In this document: positions 26,501-38,944 of the stretch, one piece after another | Layout of the letters: each line of letters opens with the position of its first letter | Numbering within the stretch: position 1 is the first letter of the stretch | Origin: Agelas oroides | Taxonomy: Eukaryota; Porifera; Demospongiae; Agelasida; Agelasidae | Assembly: GCA_949130485.1 (NCBI GenBank) | Contig: OX422190.1 | Coordinates: 6,740,361-6,804,360, forward strand | Direction of reading: 5' to 3' | DNA length: 64,000 bases | Notes under the pieces: generated by a model | Told to the model about the DNA's origin: nothing | Databases searched by the model: none | What the model saw: the letters and a program-made list of their open reading frames with translations, nothing else | Translations under genes and position numbers: made by a program

Positions 26501-29500
26501 TTATCGTGCTAGCCTGGCTGACAGCTACACTGACAGAAGAAAGAAAGAAAGAAAGAAAGAAAGAAGGAAAGTCAGAAGATAGACGATTTGCCCGTTTTAG
26601 CGACTCGCCGGTCCGGTACTCCAGCGATGCTCTCCAGCAAAGTTAATGGTCCCGTTGCTCATGGAAGCACTCGGTAATGCCTGATATGGCTCATAGAGGC
26701 CTTTGACTAATCTCACATTTCGAGCGTGTCATTGGTGCACTTTTAATGTGGCCGCCATTTTTTTCGGGGTCATCCCTACATATGGCGTACTACCGTACGC
26801 CATGATGTATCTGTATCTGTAAATACAAGTCACATAACACTGACCAATTGGGCATGTGTAAAATGTCCATGGACTCTGGTAGTCTGGACTTGGATAATGG
26901 TTATATATGGACTGGACTAATAGACTATAAGTGGTAACCACACTCCAAGTGAAAACACAAGCATGTTAGGTTTAATTAAAAGTGAAAACATTAATGTGGC
27001 TATAAGGGTGCTGACACTTCAGTGAGCTGACCACATATTGTCATTAACCCATCCTTACCATTGGTCCATAAGTACTGCAGGACTTCAAACTCTGTGTTTT
27101 TCCTGTGTGTATTGCTAGTGTGTGCATGCCTTTAGTTTCACTACTGCCACTGTATTATGTTTGTGGCCAGGGTTTTTCCTGGAAGTCTTTATAGTAAGAT
27201 TTCTTGAATACTCTGAGCTGTGCTACATCTGTGAACTACATGTACATAGTGGCAATGATTAATGTTTTGTTGTATAGAAGCAGGACAAATATTCTGTGGG
27301 TTGGTTGCCCTATGACAGATTTACAAATCATGGAAAGTTGAGTCCAAAGTCCAATCCACTAACCCAATCCATTTATTACTACACTTGCCCTGTCACTGGC
27401 CAGTGCAAATAAAACTTAGCAGATTGCTGACCATGGAGTATGAATCAATGTGGCTGTCACATTGACTGCAGTTGACTACATTTGAGTCACAGAAAGTTCT
27501 AAACACATCTCATCTGCTTCATGTGTCTTCTCAGTTGTGTACTTAGCACCTACTTTGGAAAATCAGTGAGCTATAAACTTATTGATATTCATTGCCAAAA
27601 TTCCTGGTTGGTATTCCACACATCAGTATTACACCGCTATATAGAATATTCATGTTGACCAGTGTGATGCGACCATATGTGCTCACACTCCTACATGCAG
27701 TGGGAATTGCTAAAACAAAATAACAAGCTTTGTGCTTTGCTATACAGATGTATCCAGTGAGGTAGCCTTATTGTGTACTTAGCACCTACTTTGGAAAATC
27801 AGTGAGCTATAAACTTATTCCTGTTGGTATTCCACACATCAGTATTACACTACTTATAGAATATTCATGTTGACCAGTGTGATGCGACCATGTGTGTTCA
27901 CACTCCTACACCCAGCGGGAATTGCTAAAACACAATAACAAGCTTTGTGCTTTGCTATACAGCATGTATCCAGTGAGGTAGCCTTGCAACTGCTATCTGT
28001 AGAACACTAGGCAAACCTGTTGGCGACCTCAACATCATCAGTGTGTTGAAAAGCAGCATGAGTTGGCTGTAGTAAGTTTGATGTTATATTAAATTGCCCT
28101 ATGTGCATTTCTACTTACAGCATGGGTATGAGGCCTTTTTCCCATTTTGCTTCTTTGGAGATTGAGCCAGGCTATACAGATGAAAAGCCCTTCATCAATT
28201 TATTATGACCTCTGTTCATATATATACCATTGGGTAGCACGTTAGTAGCCTGGACACTGTGACTATTCATTGTCTTGTTCAAAAGAGTTTTGCTAGCTGA
28301 AAGGTTTGACTATCAGCATGCAAAAAGCATGCCGATGTACTTTTGCGTCTTGTGGATGTTTCTGTGTTTATTTAGTTCCACATACTTGAGATAGCTCTCT
28401 ATCTATAGAAGTTAATCTAGTGTGAATTGAATGTCCACTCTTTTTTGTTTATTTGCTTTGTAGCTGCTGTTTATAATCTTCGGTGTATGTATGGTTTTCA
28501 ATCACAGAGAAATGTTGCTTCAGTAAATCGGAGCAATAACGCTACTGGAACATCTAGTGTCTCCTTTCCTGGTATGTGCTCCAACCGGGTTGCTCGAACA
28601 GATTTAATGTGTTCATCTAATGCAGTCTATACTCAAGATGCTTGCCAAGACTATCTGCTGACACTTCAAGGATGTTTACCCAATAGGCAGGGCAACAGGG
28701 ATGTCTATGTTTCAGTTACTGACCAAGTGGAAACTGAGGGACAAGTAAACCTACTTCTGAATAGTTTGAGAAATTTCATCAGACCGAGCCGTGAGTGTCG
28801 AGCTGCTGTTGAGCCATTCTTATGTTTGTACTTGTTTGGGTTATGTGACAGCAGTGGAGTGGCCTATGAGCCTTCTTTCGAGGAGTGTGTGTTCATTAGC
28901 ACAGATGTATGTACATCTGAGTGGGCTCGAGCAAACAACCTCCTCATCCAGGTTGGACGGTCACCTCTGCCAGAGTGTGCATCCTTCCCGAGTACTGCCA
29001 CAGATATCAGTGGTACGCTTGCAGGTACTTGTTAGTGTTTATAGGCCTGCTAGCTCATCACTTACATATATATATGCGTGTATTCATACTGTATACATGT
29101 GAATATATGTATGTGTACTATATAATGTAGAACATTGTGGGACGAGCGTGAGCAAGCAATGCCCTGCGGCATTGAACTTACACACACATATAATATATAA
29201 AACTCATAAGGATAATTTTCATCTTTGGAACTTTTAGGAAGTGGCAGTGGCAGGCAAAATGAGACCAATGTTCAACCCCTACCGACAGCTAGTGTGCCAA
29301 AACAGGTCAATTGCAGCACACTTCAGTGTCAAGAAGACTTCTCCTGTAGTTCTGAGAGAAATGCTTCAATCTGCCTTCCTGTGTGTGGAGGTTGGGAACA
29401 GTACCCTCGTAGCACTGTGGTGGCCGTTGATGTGGTTGTCATTCTCTCTGCGGTGATTGGCTTTGTTTCCTCCATAGCAGTGCTTGTCATTTCATGCATA

Positions 29501-32500
29501 CGATGGAATCGCATGTAAGTGCACCAGTATTTGGCACTGATTCCCAGTTCATATTACAGTGCATGTGGTGAGGAGTCAGTCAACTGCAGAAAATTCAGCA
29601 TATGGTGCATGAATGTGTGTGGAGGGTAATAACATGTTCTGTGAACCCAAACGAGTATTCACTCACCTGTGCTTTTTAAAAAGGGCTTTTGTACTGTAAA
29701 TATAGTCAAATCAACCAGGCAGTTGAATTTCACTGTGCCTTTGCTTTTGACTTCACAATACAAAGAGCATGCAATTGAGTTAGCAAGGTTAAGTTTAGTG
29801 TAACTGCTTACTCAAACATAGAATGGGAATCATTGTAGTGTAAGTGATGTGTTATAGGCACTGCAGTGAGTTATACTTGAAAGAACAAGCAGTCAACCTA
29901 CATGTACTCCAGCATACACTTGCTGCATCAGTGGCTTGCAGCCCTAGCTAGTGAGGTGCTGGGGCAGTGTGGTAGTTTTGTACAAGATAATGTTGAATCG
30001 CCCTCATTTGGTATCGTAGTTCACTTTGTTTACAGTGGGGGTAGATCTTCTCACCCTTTTGGACTGCAAACTGCAGACCAACTGTGCTGCTAGCTATGCA
30101 CCTGTTACTAATGCTGTACATATGTTGGTAGCTGCTGCTACATATACTAGTGACAAACTATATGCAGGACGTGTCCACAACCAACAAAGGTACTTTTCTG
30201 TTAATCACTAAGTGTGAAACTTGCTCATATTCACCATTAGGTTCTTGTGTTCACCTTGATTAATACTACGATGTTACCTGATATTTCTACTACAGGTTCA
30301 CTTTCCCTACTGTGTTTGTGGTGTACAAGACAATCACTCTGATGGTAGTAGGTAAGACTTTACTGCATGGCTAATTATTAGCCAAAATCTTTTTCCAGAA
30401 TTTGTGTCAAGAAAATGTCAACTTGTAATTGCAAAATTTTATAGTACCCCCCATCAATCACAGTTTTGGTTATGTGCTACATAGTTGAGTTGATGACTAT
30501 ATTACCGTTCCATAACCAGACTGTAATCTGATCCAATTTCTTGTTTTGCATTGTTTACACTTCCATTTATACTTCCGGCTGCATATGTATGTATGCTAGA
30601 TTTGTACTTGCTTTTGTATTGGCCTGATGAGCAGCAGCACAGATCGTTTGAAACGTTGCCATTAAAATTTCTGTTCAATTGTTGTGTGTTCAAAGGGACC
30701 GAAACCCGTGGTCATGCGAGGACCGGAAAGGGTACTCCCCTGAAGACCAGTATTTTTTGAGCATATCTCCCAAAAACAGTAACTAACCGCCCCATCCATT
30801 TGAGCCATAAATGCCCCACCCATTTAAGTCATAAATGCCACACCCATTTAAGCCATAAAATGCCCCACCCATTTAAGCCATAAAATGCCCCATCCATCTA
30901 AGCCATAAATGCCCCATCCCCATCTCCCTTTATGTTTTAACTTCACACTTTATGTATGTGTGAAATTTTGAACATCGATGTGCCAGCGGTGTTGGTGCTC
31001 CCCCACTCGACATACAACTTCCAGTTAGTCTCATTAGATTAGGTTACATGCTGTCCAGCAGATGGACTTGCATGGCTGTTAACTGCAGGCACCCCAGCAA
31101 CTTCTTGCACATATAACAACCTAGGGTGGGCACTTTCTCTGACCAATGAGCATGATGCTGAAATGACTGCAATGTAGCCAAATATCCCACTGAATTTTCC
31201 AAACCTCCTGTGATGCTTATGGTGTTGCAGCCATTCTCTCTCTCCAACTAGTCTATACTGGTTTGACCCTGGATTGTAATGTGGTGGGTCATCACAGGAT
31301 GTTTGTACAAATTGTTTGTATATTGACGTGTGTTACTCTCTCATCAATATCTACCTATATATAGTAGATTCTTTTGACTATGAGTCGTGGGTATGTTTAC
31401 CCACAGGTACTTGCAGCCCACTAGATATGTGCATGTGCATGTGCATGACAAGTGGGTCTGGTGCAAGCATGAACTTGCATGATCAGCCAAGCTGAGGTTT
31501 ACACAGCCAATACATAAAACATTGTAGATTCAAACTCATTAGACTATCTTAAATTATGAGAGCCTGGAATAGAAATGATTTTGACAGGCATGTTGTTTCT
31601 TAATACGATGCACACTTAATGTATAATTCCAGAACATCAAACACTTATAAGGATTCCATAAAGTTTGCTGCTACAAAAACACTAAGGGCTACTTTAACCA
31701 TATTTGTAAATCATCTCAGTGTGAACCAAAGGACTGTTGATGAGGCTATGTGGCTGTGTTTGCTGATTACATGTTGGTGTACAGCGTACGTAGCTGAGTG
31801 TTTATAACAATCAGTGGTCAGCCATGGTGGCTGTGTATTACTATTTTTGAGCAAAGGAAGTCAAAAGTACTTGATGCACTGAGGGTGATGTTTAATTTAG
31901 CCATGTGACAGCAACTGTGTATCTAGTTCTTAAAATTATTATCTCTCTCTTTGCACTGTAGCTTTATGCTTATAGTCAAAGCCATCTATGAGTTTTTTTT
32001 CCTTCTATGTACAATGTTTATGCCTATACACATACAAGTGCCACAATTCTTCAATCCATTCCTTCAGGTGCATTTGTCCTGATTCAGTATACTGACAGAA
32101 CATCACTGTCCTGTCTCTCGGAGCATTTGGTTGACATTGAGACAATGGAGTTGTCTGGCCCAACACCATTTTGTACTTTGTCAGGTTTGTGATCTTGTAC
32201 TTACAACCAGATGTAGCTTAACAGTTATAGCTATAGGTAGAAAACAACTTTTGCTACATTGGTCTTAGTGATCATTCATGAGCAGTGTGCATACATCCAT
32301 TCAGCATCAGCTCGGGAATTTCATACATGAGTTGTAAAAGGTTCTGATTTCTTCTTTGCAGGAATTGTGTTCTACTATGGTCTGTTTCAACTTGCCGTGT
32401 GGTGGTTTTGCCATGAAGTGTCACTCTTTTGGAAGATCAAATTTCCATTTCATGCCAGATCATTTGAAACTGCACATCGTACAAAGTATGTCCATATCAC

Positions 32501-33564
32501 AATGGTAATTGTGGGACTTGTGCTACCAGCCCTACCAGTGATTGTGACTTTCACTACTGGGGATCCAAGTGGTTTTGGAATGACCACATTTCCACCAATC
32601 CTGTGTACTGGCTTGCAAAGTGATTCCACATTCTACTCCCTGGTCCTACCCATCAACATTCTCATGGCTATTGGAATTCCTCTGCTCATCATAATATTCT
32701 GGATCATTCACAAGGTAATAGTTGTACACACCAGATGGGAATGGCATATTTATAGTGTATTATAACCCCTTTAGTCTGCAAAAGAATCAGGTGACATGGA
32801 GTGTGTAGCGATAAAAGCAGAGTGAACTCTCTGTATGTATCAATTTTACTTTAAAATCTACTGGCAGTAGAGCGGGCAAAATGATAATTACCGGGGTATA
32901 TCAAATGTAGAGTTGTACCTGCAATGTGCTTGTTCCAGTGGCTCAGTGGTAAAAGTATCTGATTGGCATTCAGAAGACCCAGGTTTGAATCCTTGCTAGA
33001 TCTTAAATCTACAATCATCAGTATCCACATTGCTAAATGATTCAGATATTGCCCTTTTCTCTCAACATGTCCTATTATTAATTTCAAGTAGTTATTTCAT
33101 GAACTTACTATCTTACCCAATTGCAGCAACATGGTTTAATCAAGACAAAGCATTCAAAACAACCATTCAAAATTGGCACTGCTGAGCGAAAAATTTTGAT
33201 TATTTTCAGCTATTATGTCTTGCTGGCCGTGCTTGCCCTCACAACCTTCACTGTCACTACCAGGAATGTTGAACAGTTTGCAGCTGCAGTAGCAGAGTAT
33301 TGGCAATGTGAACTTACAGGTGTTGATCCTGAGAACCCATGCAACGAGCTGAGAGCTTCTTTGGAGGGACTTTCATACCCAGAATTATCATCATGCTCTT
33401 ACATCCTCCTGGGAATTTTCCCTGCAGTGAACCTCGTATTTGCAGTTAACATCAGTGAACTAAAGCAGAAATTTAAGACCTGGTGCAGCCAAGCTACAAA
33501 ATTCTATCTCAGTGAGGAACCGAGTACATCATCTACTCCTAGTGCCATCTCATCTCAACATTAA
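23539..33564 (+). CDS. Frizzled-like class F receptor, tandem copy 2 (spliced)
   Basis: Second copy of the same receptor. Exons: 23539-23829, (28121-28170 uncertain and frame-breaking), 28464-29012, 29238-29514, 30296-30351, 32068-32184, 32362-32714, 33127-33564. Exon lengths 549, 277, 56, 117 and 353 match copies 1 and 3 exactly, so phases are conserved. The exon 2 donor is GTACGC rather than GTAAGC. Domain order is N-tail with signal-anchor helix, CRD, linker, seven helices and a C-tail ending SAISSQH. At the position of the Frizzled KTxxxW motif the protein has KTWCSQ. The putative small exon between exons 1 and 2 is 50 nt here against 58 and 55 in copies 1 and 3, so including it would break frame. 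This copy either skips it, uses the alternative exon 1 donor, or is damaged. All other exons are open. Confidence 0.82.
24453..25263. mobile_element. Inverted-repeat element with AAGTCACAAAAAAG ends
   Basis: Arms of about 110 bp (24453-24560 and 25140-25263) are near-perfect complements including GTAGGGATGGAACCCTCAAA. Specific to unit 2; unit 1 has the uninterrupted intron at 4200. Contains the nested 187-bp element at 24756. Confidence 0.8.
24756..24942. mobile_element. TAGTCTCGCAAGCCAGACCC-ended MITE, 187 bp
   Basis: Inverted arms of about 64 bp starting TAGTCTCGCAAGCCAGACCC, with a shared CTTTCAGTATCGGCACGCAG-like part. Flanked by GTCTTGAAG and GTCTTGAAT, an 8-of-9 target duplication. A diverged remnant is at about 48790-48900, and its interior resembles 25385-25450 in inverse orientation. 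Confidence 0.8.
25924..26050. other. Foldback with 58-bp arms
   Basis: CTAGTC...GGTTAAAACACTAGCTGG and its complement separated by only about six bases. Unit 2 intron 1. It would form a long hairpin in the transcript. Confidence 0.8.
27535..27985 (+). repeat. Intronic tandem repeat, about two copies (receptor copy 2)
   Basis: Same repeat as 4960-5660, with one repeat shortened by an internal deletion around 27820-27850. Confidence 0.8.
30787..30918. repeat. Tandem repeat, about 25 bp, five to six copies
   Basis: Units of CCCACCCATTTAAGCCATAA plus ATGC with small changes. In the intron between exons 4 and 5 of copy 2 and absent from the copy 3 intron. Confidence 0.85.
32932..33002 (+). tRNA. 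tRNA-like sequence (anticodon GGC position), probably pseudogene or SINE
   Basis: A-box-like TGGCTCAGTGG and B-box-like GGTTTGAATCC are correctly spaced. The anticodon arm TCTGA-TTGGCAT-TCAGA pairs perfectly with GGC in the anticodon position (Ala). The acceptor stem pairs only 5 of 7 and the D and T stems each have a mismatch. It lies in intron 6 of receptor copy 2. Confidence 0.45.
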
Positions 33565-34866
33565 GACTAGTGTGTTTGTAAGTCTTTGATTGAGCCTTAA
33601 CATTTTGTTGCCTGTAGTATTCTGTTCCTTTAGTGTTGTTTAAGTGAAGGACTTGTGCTTTTTAGTGTTCATACAATGTAAAGCTATTTACAACACTAGC
33701 CTTACACACTTCTACCTTTAAGGTCACTTGTTCATTAGTAAATCTACTACCATTGCGAATGCAATAAGTCACTTTTGTTGTCAGAACCAGTAAATCTCTG
33801 CATTCAATTGTTTGAAAAGGGAGACTTGAAGGCCTTCTCCACCATCCAGTTAGTGATCATTTGCAGGATGCAAAATACAGTTGGAAGGACTGGGGAAGGC
33901 TAAGTTCAGAGCACAACTCCAAACTGTTCCAAGTTTAGAGAATAAGTTACCCTAAAGCTCTATGAAGCCATACTTATGACTGAACGTTTACCTGTGTCAC
34001 TTGGTTAACAAGAACTGGACACACAGGCATGCACATGCCCACTTATACACATACAAATATTACCCTTTGGAGCACTATATTATACTTTTACTGCCAAAGG
34101 GTGGTTAATTTTTATTCATTCAAGAAGAGGCTCTGAACAATGCAGGAAGAATGTGAGTTCAAAATGAAAGAGCACAGTATAAATTGCATATGAAGTTAAT
34201 CAAGCAATATCATTACAAAATTATAATCCAGCTAATACCAGAAAGCTATAGACTTGTTCACAACAACATTCACTCCAAAGAAATATACAAAATAACTTGT
34301 TATATCAACAAAAATTGGGGTTGACTTCAATGTGAGGACTTTCGCTGCAACGCCTGTAAGAGTTAAAGAGAATTGTGTTTTGAATTATAGTGTCATTGCA
34401 ATTACTTCAGTGGGTGCTAGGAACAATCCCCTTATATATACTTCAGAATTTGTCTGACGCTTTACCACATGGATAAGCGTCAGCAATGAACTCTTGGAAT
34501 CAGCAAGATCTTGCTTTATACCATGTAGCAGGAAATTTCATATGCTGTGCTATATTAATCCTTCATAAGGGCATCCAAAGGTTGTAAATATCAATACAAT
34601 ATATGGTACATATTTTGCATGGAGCTTCTAAACACATTTTTAACTTCACCGAGTAAGTTCCATGACTACAATGTATTCTACGACTAGTTTCAACAGCTGC
34701 CAGTGGTACTGAGAGGCTGTGCGTACTAATGCAAGCGTCTATCAGTGGTTGCATTGTGGCTAGCAACCCAAAAGTAGAGTGTCTACCAAGTGCCTAAATG
34801 GCTCCGTTGCTTGTGCATACCAGAGCCAGTCATCGTTGATATCCTCGGCTTTCAACTAAGGAATAC
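33565..34866. other. 3' flank of receptor copy 2
   Basis: No gene seen. Closely matches 54034-55316 in unit 3. Includes a candidate pair of inverted blocks around CCCTTTGGAG and CTGCCAAAGGG. Confidence 0.5.
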
Positions 34867-35427
34867 TAGCCTTGTTCTCAGGCTCTCCCCACTAAGAAGG
34901 GAGAAAGCCTGGTACATTTTATCCTTTGCGTGATGTCAAGGGTAGACACAAGGTAGACATGACTTAATTGCATGTGGGCATGCACGGAAATTGATGGAAT
35001 CCTGCCCACGTCGTTCAGAGCTCGTGATCAAGGCAAGTACTTACGTAGCTACCATGGCACAAACACTGCTGCCTACAGCAGCTGTAAATCGCAAGTTAGA
35101 CTGGTGTAGTCAATTCTCAGAGTGTCAGACATGGCACCAGACGGGCTGATTGGCAAGAAATTTTGTGATTTGTTGTGTGTTGTAAGCTAGTGCCACTGAC
35201 TCAAGAAATCGACTAGTTCTATGTGGACAACTATATATCTCTGACTAAAGCCATATTCACCTAAAATGAAGGGTGTAGTAGTCTTGTAAACGCTTGTGCT
35301 TGAACGTGCGTGGGCGTCCAGCTTAGTCCACCTCCGCATAAGTTGTGTCTACCCTTGACATCACGGACGTGATAAAATGTATCAGGCTCTCCCCCTCCTT
35401 AGTGGGGAGAGCCTGGGAACGAGGCTA
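34867..35427. mobile_element. TAGCCTCG-family MITE, 561 bp
   Basis: Inverted ends of about 90 bp (TAGCCTTGTTCTCAGGCTCT, with a subterminal GGAGAGCC palindrome). Perfect 9-bp duplications AAGGAATAC at 34858-34866 and 35428-35436. The same insertion exists in unit 3 (55317-55902). Confidence 0.92.
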
Positions 35428-35436
35428 AAGGAATAC

Positions 35437-36183
35437 ATGCTCCCCCCCAAATAGTAGCCACACAAAAACAAACAGTGAGTAACTGTGACATCTAATTGAG
35501 GAAATATGGTATTCCTGAAAGGATGCCCATGAACACCTACAAGAACTACAGTCAGAAAGCCAACAAGTGTTTTTTTGTATGCTATTAATTTTAGCACCCT
35601 TATAAACCAAATCCTGAACCAACAAAGATGTTGTGTTTGTTATGGCTTGTACTGTAATAGCAAGATATTTTTGTATGGTGTAACATTTTACATGCAACTC
35701 AAAACTTCCCTTTCAAACAAATTTACTGGGTAAGCTCCAAGTGAGAGCAAGGAGTGAAGGAGACGGCATTGTATTGATATTTACAACCTTTGGATGCCCT
35801 TCTGAATGATCAATATAGCACAGTATATGTAGCACAAGAAATCTTTGGAGTACGGTCTACAACAGCTTCCCCTCTGTTCACAGTCAGTCATAGGCAAAAG
35901 GACCAACTCTGTTGCCCTCTTTATGCTAGCATGGCATTTGTAGTCTATATACTAGCCTCACACATTGGCCTCAACAGAAATGAGCCAAAATTATCAAATG
36001 ATGCATTGTTGAAGGGGGCATGGCAAATACAAGCACATAAGGTACAGAAATTTCTTCTAATGGCCTGGCAGGCATTTGCGTAAAAATTTGCACCCACAAA
36101 TTTCTCACTATACAGTATACTGAAAGTAACAAACTAATAGTTGAATAGAGTTAAACAAATTGAGTGGGCAGTGCTGTACTAGC
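35437..36183. other. Spacer between MITE and coiled-coil fragment, unit 2
   Basis: No gene seen. Matches 55912-57197 in unit 3 except for a unit 3 insertion of about 0.5 kb at 56060-56593. Confidence 0.5.
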
Positions 36184-36316
36184 TTATGTATCACTCCACC
36201 CTGGGTGGTGGTATGCACATATGAAGTGACCCACCTTAATCCTATCCATCGCACTTGGTGTTCCTTCTGTAACAATTAGTGCATCTTTAGTACTGTCAGC
36301 TGATGGTGTCCTCGAC
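36184..36316 (-). pseudogene. Truncated 3' end of the coiled-coil gene, in unit 2
   Basis: Near-identical to 57198-57330, the last about 44 codons plus stop (ending HHPGWSDT) of the minus-strand coiled-coil gene, with matching 3' flank. Similarity stops abruptly after the sequence GATGGTG near 36316 and unrelated DNA follows. It lacks the rest of the gene and cannot make the protein. It is best explained as the edge of the segment duplicated with receptor copy 2. Confidence 0.85.
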
Positions 36317-37155
36317 ATGTCAGGCAATGCCTCATCAGCACATGTTACCCGATGTTACCCGATAGTCCTGCACGCTGAGAACACAAACCTTCAAAAGTGC
36401 AAAGGATCTTGAGGCTTTTCCTGATAGTCACAATACTTGATGGGGAAGATTTGTTAACAAGTAATCTATTTACAACTCAGAAGAGCTTTTTCCAGCTTGC
36501 TGCAGTTGCAAGGAAATGAATGCTGGAATCCTTAGACTTAGCTACTCTCAGTTCGTACAACTCTTTCCAGCCTAGCATGCCTAGCATTCTAATACTACTC
36601 ATTCGGGGGCAAAACTAGCCAAGAAAAAGTTGGTGGGCCTGGATGGGATGAAGCACATTATTATTGCGTGTTTTGTGCTGAGTGGGTCCAACACATTTTG
36701 AATTAAAATAGCAAAATTCCACAGCTGTGAAGGTTATTCTCTTAGCAGGGAATTTTTAGCAGAGAGGCATGTAATCATTGATAGTCTCCCTCAACAGGGA
36801 GTTGCTTTAAAACTATTATGTGTAAGTAGCCACTAATCATGATTATTCTAAATAGATGACAATTTGGTTATGATCTGTACCGTCCTGAGTACCCAACGGA
36901 CTCCCAAATGGTTTAAAACCCATTGGTATAACTTGATGTATTAATAAACATGCACGCATGCACATCCAACATCAGCTACGCAAAGTAAGGTCATTATAAA
37001 TTTAGACCCAGTGTAAACTACCTATATGCATTACACCTATTATTTTTGTAATAGCCATCTGAGACAACCAATGATAGTCCTAAAATGATGTCCACTACAT
37101 GAGAGCAAAACGTAATTTGATTGGTCAGTGTGCATACTAGTACACTGATATTGTT

Positions 37156-37208
37156 TAGCCTCGCTCCCAGGCTCTCTCCTTAGTAGGGAGAGCCTGGGAA
37201 CGAGGCTA
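37156..37208. mobile_element. TAGCCTCG-family MITE, 53 bp
   Basis: Almost nothing but the two inverted ends, TAGCCTCGCTCCCAGGCTCT and its complement. Flanked by perfect 9-bp GATATTGTT (37147-37155 and 37209-37217). Confidence 0.93.
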
Positions 37209-37529
37209 GATATTGTTTACTTGTAAACTATAGCACAGTTTAGAGCACATATATACTATTACTGAATACACTGTACACAAATACATTGTATATTACGCAT
37301 TGGAAATGTAGTAAGGGTGGGATAAATATGTGTAGTATTTGTAATGCTTCAACCTCTGGATCCGCCCCTGATTTGTAATGCACATGATTGTGCTATTAAA
37401 TCCAAGTACCACTGAGACAGTAAACTGTGCTGTTGCCTACATGATCATACTATGATGTAACAGCATTAGATATACCGGTATAGCAACAAGCATCCCATTT
37501 CACTTACAGAAGTGAACTCAAAACAAGTG

Positions 37530-37873
37530 AGGACATGATTTGTTACAAGTGTATCACATCATTGTCATATTGAGGACATGATTTGTTACAAGTGTATCAC
37601 ATCATTGTCATATTGAGGACATGATTTGTTACAAGTGTATCACATCATTGTCATATTGAGGACATGATTTGTTACAAGTGTATCACATCATTGTCATATT
37701 GAGGACATGATTTGTTACAAGTGTATCACATCATTGTCATATTGAGGACATGATTTGTTACAAGTGTATCACATCATTGTCATATTGAGGACATGATTTG
37801 TTACAAGTGTATCACATCATTGTCATATTGAGGACATGATTTGTTACAAGTGTATCACATCATTATCATGCTA
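37530..37873. repeat. 43-bp tandem repeat, eight copies
   Basis: Unit GAGGACATGATTTGTTACAA followed by GTGTATCACATCATTGTCAT and ATT, nearly identical in all copies. The paralogous spots near 1110 and 20980 hold only one or two diverged copies. Confidence 0.95.
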
Positions 37874-38404
37874 CAGTGAGGACATGCATGCACTGTAAAA
37901 ACAAATTGGTTGTTTTAACTGCAAAGTGGTTATCCTGTTTGCATGGTTTACTACAGCATCAGAGGCTAATTGTATGTTTCTCTTGTTTCTTCCTATTTTC
38001 CAATGAGGAAAAGAGGAGGAAACGACAAGAAAACTACCTTTCTGGTTGTTCTTTACAATTAGTCTCTGATACCAAAATAAGCCATACAACTACAGTAATC
38101 ACTCTGTGGTTAGAACAATCAATCCGTTTTTACAGCATGCATGATTTGTTACAAGTGTATCACAATTTAGAATGGAAAACCAAACTTCTGGATCACGCAT
38201 GGAAATAACTCTCTCTCTCAACAAACAAACTCCTTCATTGTATTGCATGAGACATACATTACAAGAGAAGGGGGTGGTATACTCCAGTTACATGCCAAAA
38301 TGCTGAGCAATCGCATTGTACATAAATAATTGGTCCACCACAGTAATCGTATGGCTATAACTTATAATTTACAAAACAGTATGGATTTACACAAACAATT
38401 TTTA

Positions 38405-38705
<301 letters not shown>

Positions 38706-38944
38706 ATCATCATAAACTCTTCATTGTGTTGTTCACATACATGAGTACAACTCAATGAGGGGAGGGTTATCCAAGATCAGATTGCCATAGGTCCATACAA
38801 AGGAGCTGTACAATAATAACTTGGGCCCTGTCCACAAACACTTGAATAGATATAATCACACATAAGAAAGCATATGCACACATACTGAAAAACAATGTTC
38901 AGGTGAAGGTGTTGTTCCTAGAACACCAGATCTTGTACGATCCT

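Noticed and set aside
29902-30211. Short frames in the copy 2 intron between exons 3 and 4, partly shared with copy 3
   Set aside because: Exon 3 joins exon 4 in frame without them, and the shared frames carry indels.
37530-37873. Regular 43-bp repeat considered as a CRISPR array
   Set aside because: There are no unique spacers; it is a simple tandem satellite in a eukaryotic genome.
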